Assembly: GCA_002329575.1 (NCBI GenBank) | Contig: DCTK01000106.1 | Location: forward strand, 10,480-17,347 | Length of the DNA: 6,868 nt | DNA from: Sutterella sp. UBA1442 | GTDB lineage: Bacteria; Pseudomonadota; Gammaproteobacteria; Burkholderiales; Burkholderiaceae_F | Reading direction: 5' to 3' | Shown: one piece after another, positions 1-6,269 of the stretch | How the letters are laid out: each line of letters begins with the position of its first letter | Numbering within the stretch: position 1 is the stretch's first letter | Program-made: the position numbers and the translations under genes | The notes under the pieces: generated by a model | Database searches by the model: none | The model's input: only the letters and a program-made list of their open reading frames with translations | Told to the model about the DNA's origin: nothing

Positions 1-1203
1 TTGATGATCAGCAATTAATGTTTTGCGGTTGGCGAGGTCGCTGGCCTTTTGATTTTCAAACTTGGTCTTTTCCTTTTGAGTTGCATCAACCTTATTACGA
101 GCCTCGGAGATCTTTACATCCAATGTTTTTACTTCAGAGAGTATCGGGCGCAACTGGCTTAAGTTGGATTCACTTTCTTTGACCGCTTGTTCTTGAGCGT
201 TTTTCGCGTCTGATAGCTCTTTGACTGAGGCGATTTGCTGAGGCTCTTCTTGTTGATAGTTTTTGAGCTGTTTTTGATTTTCGCTCACTGACGTTCTTAA
301 TTGAACAAGTTTCCCATAAGTGTCGTCAAAGCTTGCGGCCTTCATGGCCCATTGTAAGCGTGATAAATCCTTTGCAAAGGCTTCTAGCGCCTGCTGTGCC
401 TTAGCCTTTTGTTGAGTATAGGTGATCTTGTCTTGAGCGGCTTTCTCAAACTGCGTTTGCCACGTGATGTCCGCATTAATACGATTGAGCGTTTCTTTGG
501 TGGCCTTTTGCTGAGTTTTTGCCTCCTGGAGCGCCTTTTCTTCAGAGGCTTTCTCCTTCTCGCTTAACACGGCGATAGCCTCTTGAGCACTCTTTAATGC
601 CTGTAACGCTTCGTCTTCGGCCTTGGCACGTTCGAAAACCGTTTGAGAGATTTGAGAATAAATTCCCGTGCCGGTAATTTGCTCTAACATCGGAGCCCGC
701 TCATCGGCGCTAGCTTTTAAAAATTTGGCAAAGTCACCTTGAGCTAAAAGCATGGAACGGGTAAAACGGTCAAAGTCCATTCCGGTGAGCTCTTCGATAA
801 CGTCTTTGGTTTCTCTGAGGCGGGAAGCCAATACTTTGCCGGAGTCGACGTCAGCGATTTCATGTTTGGCCGATTGAAGAGCTCCGTCGGCTTTGCCTCT
901 TGCGCGCCTTTGCGACCAATGTGCGCGGTATCGACCTTGTGTGGTTTTAAACGTGACTTCAGCAAAGCATTCGCCCGTTAGTCGACTCATAATATCGTTC
1001 GTACTCGTACTGATCGTCTCAAGCCGAGGCGTTCTGCCATATAACGCTAAGCAGATCGCATCCAAAATCGTGCTTTTGCCAGCCCCCGTGGGCCCTGTAA
1101 TCGTAAAAATGCCTTCTTGTGAGTAGGTCGGATGTGTAAAGTCAATTGACCAGTTGCCTTGTAAAGAATTTAAATTCTGAAAACGTACACTCTCAATTCT
1201 CAT
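1..1203 (-). CDS. sbcC: SbcC, exonuclease ATPase subunit (N-terminal 401 residues; rest lies beyond the left edge)
   Basis: This is the Rad50-like ATPase subunit of the SbcCD nuclease, which cleaves DNA hairpins and processes blocked double-strand ends in the cytoplasm. The minus-strand frame opens with ATG at 1201-1203 and stays open to base 1, giving 401 codons. The start MRIESVRFQNLNSL is typical of the SbcC/Rad50 family. A Walker A motif, GPTGAGKST, lies at residues 37-45. A conserved Q-loop segment, MLLAQGDFAKFL, lies near residues 151-162. From about residue 190 the protein is rich in Ala, Gln, Lys and Glu, as expected for the first arm of the long coiled coil. The zinc hook, returning coil, signature motif and Walker B are not in the window, since family members are usually about 1000 residues. 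The gene follows sbcD by 3 nt, so the two are almost surely co-transcribed. Identification is firm; intactness beyond the edge is unknown. Confidence 0.95.
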   Translation of the reverse strand, partial: MRIESVRFQNLNSLQGNWSIDFTHPTYSQEGIFTITGPTGAGKSTILDAICLALYGRTPRLETISTSTNDIMSRLTGECFAEVTFKTTQGRYRAHWSQRRARGKADGALQSAKHEIADVDSGKVLASRLRETKDVIEELTGMDFDRFTRSMLLAQGDFAKFLKASADERAPMLEQITGTGIYSQISQTVFERAKAEDEALQALKSAQEAIAVLSEKEKASEEKALQEAKTQQKATKETLNRINADITWQTQFEKAAQDKITYTQQKAKAQQALEAFAKDLSRLQWAMKAASFDDTYGKLVQLRTSVSENQKQLKNYQQEEPQQIASVKELSDAKNAQEQAVKESESNLSQLRPILSEVKTLDVKISEARNKVDATQKEKTKFENQKASDLANRKTLIADHQ

Positions 1204-1206
1204 CCC

Positions 1207-2454
1207 TTATTCTCCTTTTACTGCATCGGCTTTTTCTTCGGATTGTGAGAGAACTTCATCGACTACCTCACGATATTTGGCTCGAAGCTCATCACGATCA
1301 GTCTCAGGGACAGCTTTTTGTGTAAGACATTTTTCAAACACATCAAAGACATTTAAGTCATCGAGGGACTTTTGTGTGGCGCCTTCTTTCATCACTTCTC
1401 GAATCAGTCGTTTATTCTGTATGCGTAAAAGTTCTACTGCACTACCTTTGACAACACTTTGCACAAGTTCCAAGAGATTGGGAATGATTTCTTCGCCGTC
1501 ATAGACGACTTCTGCCCAAATAGAGGTCTTTTGCGCAACCAAGGCTTTCAGTTCTTGAAGAATCGCCTCTCGATTGCCTTTGACTAGGCAAAGCTTTTGA
1601 AAAACAGGAACAGGGATTAATTCGACATTGATGTCTGAATCGGTTACGTCTAACTCAACCACACTTTTTTCAAATCGTGCCTCATCAAAATTCATGGCCA
1701 CTGGTGACCCGCTATAGCGCACCGTGTCTTTGCCGCCTAACTTCTGCGGCATGTGTAAGTGCCCCAAGGCAAAGTAGTCAAAGGCCGGAAAGCGGTCTAA
1801 AGGCAATTGTCCCAATGTCCCTACATAAAGGTCACGCTCATCGTTATTTTTGTAGGTGCTTGATCCCCGAATAAAAAGATGGCCCATGCCGATTACGGGA
1901 ATTGGTTGATCGGCAGTCTTTGTTTTTTCTTTGGCAATCTGAAAGACTTTGTCATAGTGTGCAAAGACCGCATCGGCAAGTTTTACTTCCTTGTCTTCAA
2001 CAGATTCGCCCGCTTGCACACTGCGAATGTCCCGATCTCGTAGATAAGGCACTGCGCACACGACTGCTGCCGGACTGCCTGATTGGCCGGTAAGAACAAC
2101 AACCTCGTCTTCTACATTCTCGTCATTGATGCCTCCCACGACATGTACGTTAAAAGATTTCAACAATGCTTTGGGAGCGGTTAATAACGTTGGCGAATCG
2201 TGGTTGCCGGCCGTCACCACGATGTGTCGACAACCGGCTGCTAATGCTTCTTTTAAAAAGTCGTAGTAAAGTGTCTGAGAGGAGGGGGATGGTGTGGTGG
2301 TGTTAAAAACATCGCCGGCAATTAAAAGTGCCTCAATCTTTCTTTGGGCGATAGTCTTAACGAGCCAATCTAGAAAACATTTAAACTCGTCATGACGTCG
2401 TTGCTGATAGAGCATCTTGCCTAAGTGCCAGTCGGAGGTGTGAAGGATTTTCAT
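1207..2454 (-). CDS. sbcD: SbcD, exonuclease subunit (Mre11-like phosphoesterase)
   Basis: This is the nuclease subunit of SbcCD, a metal-dependent (Mn2+ in characterised members) phosphoesterase that degrades DNA ends and opens hairpins when driven by SbcC. The 415 residues match the usual length of about 400. All calcineurin-like metal-binding motifs are visible: D8 and H10 in TSDWHLGK, D48 in AGDVFN, N84-H85-D86 in GNHD, H192 in GMGHLF, and H232/H234 in GHLH. The C-terminal part, from about residue 280, is the more variable capping and SbcC-binding region. The start at 2454 gives the expected MKILHTSDWHLGK opening, although no strong Shine-Dalgarno sequence precedes it. It is the first gene of a two-gene minus-strand operon with sbcC, and is transcribed divergently from queF. 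Nothing suggests damage. Confidence 0.97.
   Translation of the reverse strand: MKILHTSDWHLGKMLYQQRRHDEFKCFLDWLVKTIAQRKIEALLIAGDVFNTTTPSPSSQTLYYDFLKEALAAGCRHIVVTAGNHDSPTLLTAPKALLKSFNVHVVGGINDENVEDEVVVLTGQSGSPAAVVCAVPYLRDRDIRSVQAGESVEDKEVKLADAVFAHYDKVFQIAKEKTKTADQPIPVIGMGHLFIRGSSTYKNNDERDLYVGTLGQLPLDRFPAFDYFALGHLHMPQKLGGKDTVRYSGSPVAMNFDEARFEKSVVELDVTDSDINVELIPVPVFQKLCLVKGNREAILQELKALVAQKTSIWAEVVYDGEEIIPNLLELVQSVVKGSAVELLRIQNKRLIREVMKEGATQKSLDDLNVFDVFEKCLTQKAVPETDRDELRAKYREVVDEVLSQSEEKADAVKGE
1211..1217 (-). promoter_or_regulatory. Ribosome binding site of sbcC inside the end of sbcD
   Basis: On the minus strand the sequence reads AAGGAGA, followed by the sbcD stop codon (1207-1209) and the sbcC ATG (1201-1203). 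The GGAG core is 8 nt from the start. It supports the sbcC start and means that ribosomes ending sbcD translation cross the sbcC initiation site, so translational coupling is likely (inference). Confidence 0.75.
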
Positions 2455-2650
2455 GGTATTCAGTGTGTTCTGATATCGATGGTTTTCAGTCTACAACATT
2501 CACCTCTTGAAAACTTGGGAGAAAATTTCTTTAATTCAAAATGGCGATGGGATGCATCATAAATTGACGCATGGTTAATCAGATGAATAAGAGAAAATAT
2601 GTTAGGTATGAGTTCTTTTGTAAGTGCGTGTGACGTTCATCGGGCTGGCG

Positions 2651-2679
2651 TTTCCAAGACCTTTTTTCTGCATTACAAT
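2651..2679 (+). promoter_or_regulatory. Candidate sigma-70 promoter of queF
   Basis: A -35-like TTTCCA (2651-2656) is followed after 17 bp by a good -10, TACAAT (2674-2679). The -35 matches the consensus at four of six positions. Transcription would begin near 2686, leaving a leader of about 70 nt that contains the hairpin at 2706-2725. Called by eye only. Confidence 0.4.
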
Positions 2680-2705
2680 TGAGCCCCGAGAAAAACACTT
2701 CGGCA

Positions 2706-2725
2706 GCATGAATTTTACTTCATGC
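2706..2725 (+). promoter_or_regulatory. Hairpin in the queF leader
   Basis: GCATGAA (2706-2712) and TTCATGC (2719-2725) pair perfectly over 7 bp around the 6-nt loop TTTTAC. It lies 30 nt before the queF ATG and has no T-tract, so it is not a terminator. Since queF genes are sometimes controlled by preQ1 riboswitches, I compared it with that pattern. An A-rich stretch before the ATG resembles a preQ1-I tail, but the required paired stem and loop are not evident. Its role is unknown. Confidence 0.35.
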
Positions 2726-2755
2726 GCTACGATTGACCTTTAAGAGATAAAAACT

Positions 2756-3175
2756 ATGCCTACTCAACCCTCCCGTACGTTAGAGACGTTTGACAATCCG
2801 CATCCTGATCATGACTACTGGGTGCATATGGAAATCCCGGAATTTACTTGCTTGTGTCCGCTCACGGGGCAGCCTGACTTTGCAACGCTTGTTCTTGACT
2901 ATATTCCGGATGAAAAGAATTTGGAATTAAAAGCCTTAAAGCTTTACATGTGGTCTTATCGCCAAGAAGGTGCATTCCACGAAGATATTACCAACCGCAT
3001 CATGAAGGATATGGTCAAAGCTATTAATCCGCGTTATTTGCGATTAAAAGGTAAGTGGTGGGTTCGAGGCGGCATCTATACGACCGTTGTGTGTGAACAT
3101 CGTAAAGAAGGTTGGTCGCCGGCACCGCGAGTGGATGTCCCGGTCTATGAAAGTAACTCGCCAATGCGAGGTTAA
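2756..3175 (+). CDS. queF: QueF, NADPH-dependent 7-cyano-7-deazaguanine (preQ0) reductase
   Basis: This cytoplasmic enzyme reduces the nitrile of preQ0 to the primary amine preQ1 using NADPH, a late step in making queuosine for the tRNA wobble position. The 139-residue protein is the short, single-module (type I, YkvM-like) form. The catalytic nucleophile is C34 in [11 protein letters not shown], with its partner acid D41 seven residues later. The QueF family signature is ELKALKLY at 57-64. H75-E76 in GAFHE match the conserved substrate-binding His-Glu pair. The ATG at 2756 has a weak upstream AAGAG (2742-2746). No other queuosine gene is adjacent, and the gene appears to be a single-gene transcription unit closed by the terminator at 3198-3229. 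All expected key residues are present, so it should be active. Confidence 0.96.
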   Translation: MPTQPSRTLETFDNPHPDHDYWVHMEIPEFTCLCPLTGQPDFATLVLDYIPDEKNLELKALKLYMWSYRQEGAFHEDITNRIMKDMVKAINPRYLRLKGKWWVRGGIYTTVVCEHRKEGWSPAPRVDVPVYESNSPMRG

Positions 3176-3197
3176 TGTCGCATTTCGTTAAGATAAG

Positions 3198-3229
3198 TAC
3201 CCCAAGATGAACTCTTGGGGTATTTTTTT
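3198..3229 (+). terminator. Rho-independent terminator after queF
   Basis: TACCCCAAGA (3198-3207) and TCTTGGGGTA (3213-3222) form a perfect 10-bp stem with a 5-nt loop, TGAAC, followed directly by seven T (3223-3229). It lies 22 nt after the queF stop codon. There is no T-run on the opposite strand, so it acts in the plus direction only. It separates queF from the lyase genes. Confidence 0.95.
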
Positions 3230-3233
3230 AGGT

Positions 3234-3250
3234 TTTTCATACCATGAAAA
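3234..3250. repeat. Short palindrome between queF and the lyase operon
   Basis: TTTTCATACCATGAAAA is a perfect 7-bp inverted repeat around ACC. It lies about 90 bp upstream of the putative lyase-operon promoter and just after the queF terminator T-tract. It could be an operator half-site pair or a chance palindrome. Nothing else in the window shares the full palindrome. Confidence 0.3.
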
Positions 3251-3335
3251 CATCGCTCCCAAGATTGCTTTGCAGTCGGATATTACAGCCTGATTTTGAG
3301 TGAAATTTCGACAACATTAACTTTTTTAATAATCA

Positions 3336-3365
3336 TTGAGAACTCGCAAAATCGCCCCTCATAAT
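3336..3365 (+). promoter_or_regulatory. Likely sigma-70 promoter of the two-lyase operon
   Basis: TTGAGA (3336-3341) and CATAAT (3360-3365) are separated by 18 bp. The first matches the -35 consensus at four of six positions and the second the -10 at five of six. Transcription would start near 3372, giving a leader of about 30 nt before the chosen start at 3403. The placement after a strong terminator supports a new transcription unit here. No clear FNR or CRP site was seen around it. Confidence 0.55.
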
Positions 3366-3392
3366 TCACACTGGTATTCGTGTTTTCGAAAT

Positions 3393-3397
3393 GAGGT
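3393..3397 (+). promoter_or_regulatory. Ribosome binding site that selects the start at 3403
   Basis: GAGGT lies 5 nt before the ATG at 3403. It overlaps an earlier in-frame ATG at 3391, which itself has no Shine-Dalgarno sequence upstream. Starting at 3403 gives MRIEKDALG, which lines up with the usual aspartase opening (RIEEDLLG in E. coli AspA). I therefore prefer 3403 over 3391. Confidence 0.65.
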
Positions 3398-3402
3398 CCA
3401 TT

Positions 3403-4854
3403 ATGCGAATCGAGAAAGATGCATTAGGAACACTGCCGGTTCCTGATGACGCCTATTACGGTATTCAGACGGTTCGATGCTGTCACAATCACAACGTCAC
3501 CGACCATACATTTAACGAGTTGCCCGAGGTACTTCGGGCACTGGCCGAAATCAAAAAAGCGTGTGCGATCACAAATGCTCAAATTGGAGCATTGGATGCA
3601 AAAAAAGCACAGGCCATTATCGAAGCTTGTGATGAGGTTATCGCCGGTCAATTAGCAGACCAGTTTCCGATTAATGTTTGGAGAAGTCACGGTACGGGCG
3701 CCAACATGAATATGAATGAGGTGCTCGCTAATCGTGCAAACGAAATCTTGACCGGTCATAAGGGATATGACGCTGTTCACCCCAATACACATGTCAATAT
3801 GTGTCAATCCTCCAATGATGTTTATCCGACCGTGCAATCCATTGTGCTTTATCGTTTGATCGGCGATGTGCTTGAAAGTGTTCAATTACTGGAAAATGCA
3901 TTAGGACAGAAGGCACTGGAATTTAAAGATATCGTCCGTTTAGGGAGAACTTGTTTACAAGATGCCGTTCCCAATACCTTTGGTCAGGTCTTTGGTGGCT
4001 GGCAACACATGATTCATCGTAATCGGCTAAAACTTCAAGCATATCGTTGTGATTTTCAAAGTGTCGTGTTGGGCTCAACAGTGTTAGGAACCGGTATGGG
4101 ACAAATGCCGGGGTATTCAGATTACATCATGGGAAATCTTTCCCGGGTTGTAGGATTTGAGGTTCATTGGCCGGTTTGGACCGATGAGGTGATTGCTGAT
4201 AGCGCTGCTTTTGACGGTATGCAAAATTGCGATCACAGCATGATTTTAGGAGGGTATCTTAAAGCCATTGCTTGTGCATGTGCCAAAATTGCTTCGGATT
4301 TATGCATCCTATCTTCTGGTCCAAGGGCCGGTTTTCAAGAACTCAGCATTCCTGTTGTCATGCCGCAGTCTCAAGGTTATGCGACGAATTATCCTCATAT
4401 TCCTGAGATGATGATCCAAATCATGCATCAGGCAGTGATGGCCGATCATGTGGCAACGCTGACCATTAATGAAAATGACAGCGATGAGGCGATCACGGAC
4501 GGAGCCACCTTCATGGCTATTTTGCAAACTTTGCAGTCGATGGCAACGGGCATTCGCATCTTTACAGAGCACTGTATTAAAGGCATTCGTATCAATGTGG
4601 ATAAGGTTCACAACAATGCGGAAATGTCCACCTCTTTGGCAACGATGGTCAGCGCCTTATTCGGTTATCAAATCGGTACCCAAATTGCTCACAAGGCCTG
4701 GAACGAAGGTATTTCTTGTAAGCAGGCTGCTTTGGAAGACGGGCTTTTAAAACCCGAAGTCGCCGATGAGCTTTTTGATCTGAAAAAGTTAACCGACCGC
4801 AAGGCAATGGTTGAGATGTTCAGTAAGTATGGGCAATTGCGTCACATTGACTAA
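3403..4854 (+). CDS. Aspartase/fumarase superfamily protein with a degenerate signature loop (putative alpha subunit of a heteromeric lyase)
   Basis: Relatives are cytoplasmic homotetramers that add or remove ammonia or water across the double bond of fumarate; E. coli AspA has 478 residues and this protein has 483. The aspartase-like order is complete at the N-terminal side: LGTLPVPDDAYYG at 8-20, GTGANMNMNE at 97-106 (T98 equals the substrate-binding Thr), QSSND at 135-139, and GRTCLQDAVP at 181-190. The SSGPRAG stretch at 304-310 is also kept. The catalytic signature loop is not: where the family has GSSxMPxKxNP, residues 321-331 read PQSQGYATNYP. The catalytic Ser becomes Q322, the Lys T328 and the Asn Y330. 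The His found after GRT in Bacillus aspartase is C184. The following AGQLELNVMEP-type segment is also lost. On its own it should not catalyse the standard reaction. The open frame is full length and shows no frameshift, so it is not a decayed gene. The next gene supplies the missing loop. Substrate unknown; calling it simply aspA would be misleading. Confidence 0.88.
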   Translation: MRIEKDALGTLPVPDDAYYGIQTVRCCHNHNVTDHTFNELPEVLRALAEIKKACAITNAQIGALDAKKAQAIIEACDEVIAGQLADQFPINVWRSHGTGANMNMNEVLANRANEILTGHKGYDAVHPNTHVNMCQSSNDVYPTVQSIVLYRLIGDVLESVQLLENALGQKALEFKDIVRLGRTCLQDAVPNTFGQVFGGWQHMIHRNRLKLQAYRCDFQSVVLGSTVLGTGMGQMPGYSDYIMGNLSRVVGFEVHWPVWTDEVIADSAAFDGMQNCDHSMILGGYLKAIACACAKIASDLCILSSGPRAGFQELSIPVVMPQSQGYATNYPHIPEMMIQIMHQAVMADHVATLTINENDSDEAITDGATFMAILQTLQSMATGIRIFTEHCIKGIRINVDKVHNNAEMSTSLATMVSALFGYQIGTQIAHKAWNEGISCKQAALEDGLLKPEVADELFDLKKLTDRKAMVEMFSKYGQLRHID

Positions 4855-4863
4855 TGGGAAATC

Positions 4864-4871
4864 AGAAGGAG
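4864..4871 (+). promoter_or_regulatory. Ribosome binding site of the second lyase gene
   Basis: AGAAGGAG ends 7 nt before the ATG at 4879 and lies entirely in the 24-nt gap after the first lyase gene. It is a stronger site than that of the upstream gene. It supports 4879 as the start rather than the later in-frame ATGs at 4888 and 4909. Confidence 0.8.
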
Positions 4872-4878
4872 AAAAACG

Positions 4879-6195
4879 ATGACAGAGATGAAAACCCAAG
4901 CATTGGATATGCGCTTACTTGCAACATCATTTAGAGTGACTTATGCCGATATGCCTTTACTGATTAAGGCCCTGGCAGTGGTTCATGAGGCTTATGTTGC
5001 CGCAGCTGTAGAGGCAAAACTTATTGCTGAGGACGAAGCTGAGGTGGCAACCGCTTTCTCTCAGGCAATAAAAGATGGTTGTTATCACGAGTTTTTCAAA
5101 GTGGGTGTTTATGCCGGCATAAAAGCTACTTTGTTAGCTTGCTTTGATAATGCGTTTGAGCACTACGCTAAAAAACACCTTTGTGCTGATAAGGCTGATC
5201 ATTTATGTCAAACAATGACAGCTTGTGCCGGTGTCAATGCTCGTGTACGTACGGCTTGTCATTTGGCTTACCGAGAAAGTTTGGAAAAGGTTATCGCTTC
5301 GTGTGAACACTTCTACAGTGTTTTATCTGCAAAAGCGTGTAAATTCCAAGATGTTGTTAAACCCGCTCGTGTCGGCTTGCAAGATCATTTACCGATTACA
5401 CTGGCCGACGAATTCAGAGGCTATGCTTGTGCCTTATTACGGTTAACTTCCCGGTTAAAAGAGGATAGGGATCGCTTTAATGTAGCCGCTTTCGGTCTCA
5501 ATGACGTCGGTTTACCTGATGGTAATGACGCATTGGCGAATTTGGCATTGTCTCATTTATCACGTTTGACATCCCAAGCAATGCTCTTACCTTCTGAGCC
5601 ATTTGATGTCTTTGTTGCGGGCGATACAGAGCTGATTGCTCATGCAAAGATTCAAGCGCTCTCTAATTTGATGTGGCGTATTGCTAGGGATCTTCGTATT
5701 TTGTGCAGCGGTCCTCGTGGTGGAATTCAGGAGATTACACTGCCGGCAGTGGCGCCTGGCTCTTCTATCATGCCGGGTAAATTAAATCCAGTGATTGCTG
5801 AAATGGTTTTTTCAACTGTTGATCAGGTCGATGCTAATCATGCAGCGCTTGTATTGGCACAAAAGTCGGGTTGGTTAGAAGGCGGCTCAGCTGCTGTCAT
5901 GCCGATTAAGTGTTTCATGGACAGTGCGGATTTGCTCTCGCGAACCATGGATTCATTTGCCAATCTATGCATTAAAGGGATTGAAGCCAATGTTGATCAT
6001 TGTGCGGATTTAGCTGAGCAAAGTCTTTTGTGTGCGAAATATATTGAACAGCAGTGCGGCAAAGACGCAGCTGGGAAAGTATTTGATACGGCGCTTGCGA
6101 AAGGTTGTTCCGTTAAGCAAGCAGCGTTACTTCTTAAAGATCAATTGCCTGGATTGGACTTTGAGATTTTCGGGCATCTTTTTAAAGGACTGTAG
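4879..6195 (+). CDS. Aspartase/fumarase superfamily protein with an intact signature loop but missing substrate-binding segments (putative beta subunit)
   Basis: The 438 residues belong to the class II fumarase/aspartase superfamily, shown by SGPRGGIQEITLP at 277-289 followed by a perfect signature loop, GSSIMPGKLNP, at 294-304. The catalytic Ser (S295), Lys (K301) and Asn (N303) are all present. The other active-site segments are gone. The family QSTND aligns without gaps to AGVNA at 117-121, so Ser and Thr become G118 and V119. GRTxLQD aligns to ARVGLQD at 163-169, so Thr and the following residue become V165 and G166. The GTSxNMNxNE segment near 76-90 is unrecognisable. About 35 residues of the usual N-terminus (the LGTxxVPxDAYYG part) are absent. 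LQDHLPITLADEF and KGIEANVD keep the fold recognisable. It is unusually rich in cysteine, with 16. It is co-transcribed with the preceding gene, whose losses and retentions are the reverse. I infer that it supplies the catalytic loop in a mixed tetramer; a pseudoenzyme or regulatory role is the alternative. Confidence 0.87.
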   Translation: MTEMKTQALDMRLLATSFRVTYADMPLLIKALAVVHEAYVAAAVEAKLIAEDEAEVATAFSQAIKDGCYHEFFKVGVYAGIKATLLACFDNAFEHYAKKHLCADKADHLCQTMTACAGVNARVRTACHLAYRESLEKVIASCEHFYSVLSAKACKFQDVVKPARVGLQDHLPITLADEFRGYACALLRLTSRLKEDRDRFNVAAFGLNDVGLPDGNDALANLALSHLSRLTSQAMLLPSEPFDVFVAGDTELIAHAKIQALSNLMWRIARDLRILCSGPRGGIQEITLPAVAPGSSIMPGKLNPVIAEMVFSTVDQVDANHAALVLAQKSGWLEGGSAAVMPIKCFMDSADLLSRTMDSFANLCIKGIEANVDHCADLAEQSLLCAKYIEQQCGKDAAGKVFDTALAKGCSVKQAALLLKDQLPGLDFEIFGHLFKGL

Positions 6196-6229
6196 AAGAT
6201 CAATGTAGTTTTCCGTTTATAGGGAAATT

Positions 6230-6255
6230 AGCCGGACGTTAACCAACGCCTGGCT
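6230..6255 (+). other. Stem-loop between the second lyase gene and the transporter
   Basis: AGCCGGACGTT (6230-6240) and AACGCCTGGCT (6245-6255) pair over 11 positions with one A-C mismatch and one G-T wobble, closing the 4-nt loop AACC. No T-tract follows, so it is not a typical rho-independent terminator. It ends 14 nt before the transporter ATG. It may be an mRNA processing or stability element that lowers downstream expression, or it may limit ribosome access to the transporter start. Confidence 0.45.
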
Positions 6256-6269
6256 GATGGCGCTTCATT

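Larger units (their letters stand above)
2455..2755. other. Divergent intergenic region between sbcD and queF
   Basis: This 301-nt gap must hold the promoter for sbcDC on the minus strand and for queF on the plus strand. On the plus strand I see a candidate promoter near 2651-2679 and a small hairpin at 2706-2725. On the minus side I could not pick out a convincing -35/-10 pair. A 7-bp inverted repeat, GTTTTCA (2482-2488) with TGAAAAC (2508-2514), has its arms separated by 19 nt and lies just upstream of sbcD. It could be an operator but could also be chance. No credible small gene was found. Confidence 0.6.

Noticed and set aside
893..2093. Plus-strand open frames opposite sbcC and sbcD
   Set aside because: They lie antisense to well-supported genes with all family motifs, and their translations look like no known protein.
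2482..2514. Inverted repeat GTTTTCA/TGAAAAC upstream of sbcD as a definite operator
   Set aside because: Seven AT-rich base pairs with 19 nt between the arms is not enough to separate from chance, and no promoter could be located next to it.
2599..2682. Possible 27-codon small gene in the sbcD-queF gap
   Set aside because: It begins with ATG and has an AAGAG nearby, but it overlaps the likely queF promoter, has no recognisable content and is short enough to be chance.
2706..2755. preQ1-I riboswitch upstream of queF
   Set aside because: Only the A-rich tail resembles the class; the GC-containing stem and C-rich loop that define it are missing.
3403..4854. Annotation as an ordinary active aspartate ammonia-lyase (aspA)
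   Set aside because: Overall similarity supports it, but the catalytic Ser, Lys and Asn of the signature loop are all replaced, so a standard homotetrameric aspartase is unlikely.
3424..5446. Other-frame and antisense open frames inside the lyase genes
   Set aside because: They are shadows of the two long coding frames and have no start signals or family motifs.
4879..6195. Pseudogene or degraded copy of the upstream lyase
   Set aside because: The frame is complete with a strong ribosome binding site and a perfect signature loop. Decay would not selectively preserve the loop that the neighbour lacks.
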